A model generated the notes under the pieces. The model made no database searches, was not told where the DNA came from, and worked only from the letters and a program-made list of their open reading frames with translations. Below, one piece after another: positions 6,010 to 8,756 of a stretch of 8,756 nt of DNA. A program made the translations under genes and the position numbers. Source of the stretch: Geobacter sp. UBA6169 (GTDB lineage Bacteria; Desulfobacterota; Desulfuromonadia; Geobacterales; Pseudopelobacteraceae); NCBI GenBank assembly GCA_002422265.1, contig DIUB01000117.1, positions 1 through 8,756 on the forward strand, written 5' to 3'. Position 1 is the first letter of the stretch. Every line of letters starts with the position of its first letter.

Positions 6010-6267
6010 CTAATTGCGATGTTTTCCACTTTTAAAAGGAGAGAAAGAAGCATCTGCAGGAGATGATGAAAAAAGCCCTTTCAGCATCGAAAAAAAGGTA
6101 ACCAGTGCCGGTGTCGCCTGAAACAGGAGCACCATCACAGCAAATCCGATAAAGAACCAGATCAGCATGCCGCTGTCGGCCTTATCTGCCGCTACCGATG
6201 CTGCTGCTGCCGGGCCGGCACTACCGGCCAGGATCGGAGCGATCAAGGTGAGTACGATTGTTTTCAT
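6010..6267 (-). CDS. 85-residue small membrane protein, first gene of the sigma-54 operon
   Basis: Encodes 85 residues. The N-terminus looks like a signal peptide or first span (about 1-23, Ala-rich, with possible cleavage near ASVA). A second hydrophobic stretch follows at about 34-52, then a Ser/Pro/Lys-rich tail. No heme, Fe-S or enzymatic motif is present and I do not recognise the family. The ATG at 6267 has GGGAGG five bases upstream and is the first start after the sigma-54 promoter, giving a leader of about 40 bases. A longer frame reaches 6321, but that start lies inside the promoter and can be discarded. The protein probably sits in the inner membrane and could be an accessory subunit of the encoded complex; this rests only on operon position. 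Confidence 0.8.
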   Translation of the reverse strand: MKTIVLTLIAPILAGSAGPAAAASVAADKADSGMLIWFFIGFAVMVLLFQATPALVTFFSMLKGLFSSSPADASFSPFKSGKHRN

Positions 6268-6316
6268 GACATCCTCCCAACGATACAGCCTGATAATTAA
6301 AAGTTGTTTATCTATG

Positions 6317-6332
6317 AGCATGCATCGTGCCA
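6317..6332 (-). promoter_or_regulatory. Sigma-54 (-24/-12) promoter of the cytochrome operon
   Basis: The minus strand reads TGGCACG-ATGC-ATGCT. It has the invariant GG (6331-6330) and GC (6319-6318) separated by exactly ten bases, and differs from the consensus TGGCACG-N4-TTGCW at one position. The predicted start of transcription is near 6306, about 40 bases before the first start codon at 6267. Transcription would therefore need RpoN and an ATP-using enhancer-binding protein. No such activator is encoded in the window. Confidence 0.8.
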
Positions 6333-6344
6333 GTCAGGACCATT

Positions 6345-6360
6345 TGCACGACCTTGTGCA
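6345..6360. repeat. Dyad TGCAC-N6-GTGCA next to the sigma-54 promoter
   Basis: Perfect five-base arms with a six-base spacer, 12 bases upstream of the -24 box as transcribed. The size and symmetry fit a dimeric regulator site, but it is close to the polymerase for an enhancer-binding protein; a repressor or accessory factor is equally possible. Confidence 0.4.
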
Positions 6361-6456
6361 TAACAGCAGGTAATCAGGATTGATTTTTTTATGAAAAACT
6401 GTTCTACAACGCCAAACAGCGACCACTGAACTGTATACAATTGCAATACGCAGAAC

Positions 6457-6475
6457 AGGTGCCGTTCAGGCACCT
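6457..6475. repeat. Dyad AGGTGCC-N5-GGCACCT, candidate enhancer-type operator
   Basis: A perfect seven-base inverted repeat with a five-base spacer, centred about 160 bases upstream of the predicted transcription start near 6306. That distance is within the usual range for binding sites of sigma-54 enhancer-binding proteins. No T run follows on either strand, so it is not a terminator. The function is inferred from position and symmetry. Confidence 0.5.
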
Positions 6476-6584
6476 ACAACCATACAGTCACTAAAGTATT
6501 AGTATTATTTATTATTTTTAGGTGTATGGATAAGTTATACAGGGTTCCGGGGTGTATATTGATTTTCCATGCGGAAAAACGCAT

Positions 6585-6618
6585 AAAAAAATCCCCCCCT
6601 GCTGCTGCAGAGAGGGAT
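6585..6618 (-). terminator. Intrinsic terminator after the cytochrome c554-type gene
   Basis: On the minus strand the arms 6607-6618 and 6591-6602 form a 12-bp stem with two G-U pairs and a four-base loop, followed directly by six T (6590-6585). It lies 25 bases after the stop codon of the c554-type gene and isolates that unit from the sigma-54 operon downstream. Confidence 0.9.
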
Positions 6619-6643
6619 CATACTCATCGGTAATACCGACCGT

Positions 6644-8119
6644 TTACCGCGCAGTAACCGTCAACACCTTTTTACCGGACGTCATATCAACCACCGGCAG
6701 GATTGGTATCTTGGTAATACCGTAGTCCCGGGCAAGATCGATGTCCTTTGGTACGGCCTTTAAAAGCGCCTCGGCAACCTTCTGGTCTGCCTGCCGGTAA
6801 CGTAATCTGGCCTCAACCGTGATCTGCTTACTCCCTTTGGGCAGCTGCAGACCGAACCAGGCATCCTTGTATCCCTTGGGCGGGATGGTCTCATGGCTGG
6901 AGAAGGCAGTTACCACCCAGGGGTCAATGGCAAAGTGCATATCGCTGCCCATGCCGTCAGAGCTGAATTTACGCACGTCCGGCGGCAGGGAGCCGTCTTT
7001 GGTCAGTGAGCCGCTGGTCAGCACCACGGTGCCTTTTTCATCTTTTGCAGTCACCTCAAGCCACATCTGACGAACATTGGTAAGCGACGTGGGCAGATTG
7101 TGACCAGCACGGATATTCTTGACCCGCACCTTGACCTCTGCCAGCCGACCGTTCCGATAGTTGGGGGTGATCTCAAGTTCAGCCGCCTTCTGAAGCCGCT
7201 TCACTGCCATCTCGTACTGATGCATCAAGCGGGCGGCCTGATCCTTGTCCCCCGCCTTTTTGGCCGCTTCAGACGCAAGGAAATAGAGCAGGTAGTTGGC
7301 ACCGTTAAAGTAGTGACGATAGTCGCTGCGCTGCGGCTTGGTCATGCTGTCGGCTGCCTTGACAAAAGTATCGTGCCCGACCATATGGCAATCCTGGCAG
7401 TGGATATCCTTCTGGGCGTAGGGGCTGTACTTCCATTCCCGATAGGTGGCCTCCAGGGGATAATGTTTGTCGTAATGGAAGACCTGATGGCAGGAGGCAC
7501 ACAGGTCAGACTTGGCGTGGAAGTCGGTCTGCCTGCAGTCATGGAAACCGCCGCCACACCCTTCAGCCGGTTTATGGGGACCACGCTTGACCAGCACCGG
7601 ACCATCTTTCCCGTCTTCACCGGGACGCAGGGCCAATGAACCGTTCTGGGGTTCCCTGCTGGGGGTTTTGCAGGGGTGCAGGCTGCTGACTGAGTGGCAG
7701 ACATCACAGGAAACACCGGCCTTGGCCACTGCCGAAAGCCCGCTCAGGCCCGGTCCTTTTATTTCACCGGTAACCGTGGCTGCCGGTGTATGGCAACTGG
7801 AGCAGTGCTTTGAAATACCGCTGCCAACCTCCTTGACCGCCTTGTTGTACTCCCCCTGATAGACCGGATCAATAAAGGCCAGGCTGTGTAACGAGCCGTG
7901 CCATTCGTCATACTGCTTCTGATGGCAACCGGCGCAGGTCTCCGGCTCAGTAAATCCGGCCTTTGTCTGTTCATACACCATCAATGACGGATAAAACTTG
8001 AACAGCTCGCGATCAACAGGAAAGACAGGTGAAGAAGAAGGTGATGCGGCAAATGCCATTGCACAGACCGCAATGATCAGCAGGCAGACCGAACCGACGA
8101 GTTTCAGACGATGTCGCAT
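6644..8119 (-). CDS. Secreted pentaheme cytochrome of the cytochrome c554 type
   Basis: A 491-residue protein with a signal peptide (about 1-25, ending AMAFAAS) and five CXXCH motifs, at 62-66, 106-110, 138-142, 207-211 and 241-245. The first is in the context ETCAGCHQKQYDEW with SLHS shortly after, the classic cytochrome c554 start. Between hemes 3 and 4 is an insert of about 60 residues with further cysteines (150, 188, 195), the last two in a CGGGFHDC run. The C-terminal half (about 290-491) has no heme and looks like a beta-rich domain with VKNIRAGHNLPTS (333-345), a motif shared by many large secreted multiheme cytochromes of this group. It probably works in the periplasm or at the outer surface as an electron carrier; a reductase activity cannot be excluded. 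The ATG at 8119 has GGGAGGAG upstream. It starts 21 bases after the HAD gene, so the two are likely co-transcribed, and it ends at a strong terminator. Confidence 0.92.
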   Translation of the reverse strand: MRHRLKLVGSVCLLIIAVCAMAFAASPSSSPVFPVDRELFKFYPSLMVYEQTKAGFTEPETCAGCHQKQYDEWHGSLHSLAFIDPVYQGEYNKAVKEVGSGISKHCSSCHTPAATVTGEIKGPGLSGLSAVAKAGVSCDVCHSVSSLHPCKTPSREPQNGSLALRPGEDGKDGPVLVKRGPHKPAEGCGGGFHDCRQTDFHAKSDLCASCHQVFHYDKHYPLEATYREWKYSPYAQKDIHCQDCHMVGHDTFVKAADSMTKPQRSDYRHYFNGANYLLYFLASEAAKKAGDKDQAARLMHQYEMAVKRLQKAAELEITPNYRNGRLAEVKVRVKNIRAGHNLPTSLTNVRQMWLEVTAKDEKGTVVLTSGSLTKDGSLPPDVRKFSSDGMGSDMHFAIDPWVVTAFSSHETIPPKGYKDAWFGLQLPKGSKQITVEARLRYRQADQKVAEALLKAVPKDIDLARDYGITKIPILPVVDMTSGKKVLTVTAR

Positions 8120-8140
8120 AAAAGCTCCTCCCAGTGGGTG

Positions 8141-8668
8141 TTATGTCCGCAAAGTTGCGGTAATACGCTGAGGCACCATAAACAGCCCAAGCGCATCGTA
8201 GATGCTCCGCACCACAATATCGGCATGCAAAAGCGCACCGGTAGCCGCTCCTTCACCTTCAAGAACCGCTATGCCAAGGCGGGCCGACTTCAGCATCAAG
8301 CGGTCATTGGCGCCATTGCCGATACAGGCCACCGATTCAGCCCCCAATCCCAAAATGTAGGCCTCTTTCTGCTCGGCCTCGTTACCGGGGGTGATGATAT
8401 GCAACCTGCAGGGCAGCCCTTCAAGCTCCCGGGTAACGGTTCCGCCGCTGTCGGCAGTAAGCACATGGATGGTGAACTGCCCTGCCAGCTCTGCAAAGGT
8501 CTTGTCAAGATTGGACATCAGGTGCCCGTCACGGGCAATGGTACCATTATAGTCACACACCAGATGCTTCAGCTCAATGCTGCCTGTTCCGGGAATAGTA
8601 ATCTGCATCTGCGGACACCCCATTTGTTTGAAAGTGATACGGATTGGATCGGAACGGATCGCCGACAT
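8141..8668 (-). CDS. HAD-superfamily soluble P-type-ATPase-like phosphatase
   Basis: A 175-residue cytoplasmic protein with HAD motifs in order: CDYNGT (38-43, nucleophile Asp39), VLTADS (69-74), Lys101, and IGNGAND (116-122, metal-binding Asp122). This matches the soluble P-type-ATPase-like group (COG4087), which keeps only the phosphorylation domain of cation pumps. The second Asp of the usual DxD is Asn41, as is common in that group, so the acid/base step may differ from ordinary HAD phosphatases. The substrate is unknown. The start at 8668 has AAGGG six bases upstream and lies nine bases after the stop of a probable upstream frame. Similarity to the family seems to begin near Met21 (start 8608, with GGGGTG upstream), which would give 155 residues, so the true start is open. 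It is followed 21 bases later by the c554-type gene. A functional link with the cytochrome is not evident. Confidence 0.88.
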   Translation of the reverse strand: MSAIRSDPIRITFKQMGCPQMQITIPGTGSIELKHLVCDYNGTIARDGHLMSNLDKTFAELAGQFTIHVLTADSGGTVTRELEGLPCRLHIITPGNEAEQKEAYILGLGAESVACIGNGANDRLMLKSARLGIAVLEGEGAATGALLHADIVVRSIYDALGLFMVPQRITATLRT

Positions 8669-8677
8669 GACAGACCC

Positions 8678-8755
8678 TTAATATGAACCCTCTTTAATGC
8701 GGGACAGTATGCCAAAGGATAGCAGAACAGTAAACATAAACAGAAAAGGGAGCCG
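8678..8755 (-). CDS. C-terminal end of a probable upstream membrane protein (partial)
   Basis: Reading into the window on the minus strand, one frame stays open for 25 codons and ends SRIKEGSY before TAA at 8680-8678. It is hydrophobic (LFMFTVLLSFGIL) and then ends in a short charged tail, the usual look of a membrane protein terminus. The stop lies nine bases before the HAD start, and its TAA merges with that gene's AAGGG. The piece is too short to name, and another frame is also open and hydrophobic over most of it, so this call is tentative. Confidence 0.4.
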   Translation of the reverse strand, partial: RLPFLFMFTVLLSFGILSRIKEGSY

Positions 8756-8756
8756 G

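Larger units (their letters stand above)
6268..6584. other. Intergenic control region of the cytochrome operon
   Basis: About 317 bases without a credible gene, between the terminator of the cytochrome c554-type unit and the first gene of the large operon. It holds the sigma-54 promoter and the two dyads listed separately. A markedly AT-rich stretch lies at about 6498-6522, and three copies of CTGTAT appear, one on the plus strand (6431-6436) and two on the minus strand (6482-6487 and 6537-6542). A short palindrome, TTTTCC-N4-GGAAAA, lies at 6563-6578. The AT-rich stretch could be a site for DNA bending between an upstream activator and the promoter. No convincing sigma-70 promoter was found. 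Confidence 0.6.

Noticed and set aside
7100..7859. Plus-strand open frames antisense to the c554-type cytochrome
   Set aside because: They lie wholly inside a well-supported gene with signal peptide and five heme motifs, and show no start signals of their own.
8700..8722. Second sigma-54-like element upstream of the HAD gene (TGGCAT and CGCATT)
   Set aside because: The GG to GC spacing is eleven bases instead of ten, and the element lies in a probable coding frame.

Overview
The window looks like chromosomal DNA of a Geobacter-type anaerobe (Desulfuromonadia, Geobacteraceae sensu lato, possibly near Trichlorobacter/Geobacter lovleyi). The evidence is the density of multiheme c-type cytochromes, including a dodecaheme protein built of four triheme c7-type units, a HybA/HybB-like membrane module, a periplasmic heme-sensor domain typical of these bacteria, and a sigma-54 promoter. 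The taxonomic call is inference from family content. Every gene I can support lies on the minus strand, so transcription runs from the high to the low coordinates.

Region 1 (8756 to 6585): the last 25 codons of a probable membrane protein, then a HAD-type soluble phosphatase related to P-type ATPase domains, then a secreted pentaheme cytochrome of the cytochrome c554 type. This unit ends in a strong intrinsic terminator at 6585-6618.

Region 2 (6584 to 6268): an intergenic control region of about 320 bases. It holds a near-consensus sigma-54 (-24/-12) promoter at 6317-6332 and upstream dyads that could bind an enhancer-binding protein.

Region 3 (6267 to 1348): one tightly packed operon. In order it encodes an 85-residue small membrane protein, a receiver-domain protein lacking the phospho-acceptor Asp, a 57-residue single-span membrane protein, a periplasmic pentaheme cytochrome, a Tat-exported HybA-like protein with four [4Fe-4S] sites, a HybB/NrfD-like ten-span quinone-interacting subunit (start overlapping the previous stop), and a dodecaheme nanowire-type cytochrome. 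It closes with a strong terminator at 1348-1387. The likely job is exchange of electrons between the menaquinone pool and periplasmic multiheme cytochromes: NrfD subunit to Fe-S subunit to pentaheme to dodecaheme. Direction and partner are not determined by the sequence. A hairpin with a short T run before the pentaheme gene and a GC-rich hairpin before the dodecaheme gene may set different expression levels inside the operon.

Region 4 (1322 to 1): a membrane-anchored heme-binding sensor domain with a HAMP-like segment but no kinase, cyclase or chemotaxis output, followed by the start of an unrecognised multi-span membrane protein cut by the window edge.

No tRNA, rRNA, insertion sequence, integrase, CRISPR array or replication origin was seen.
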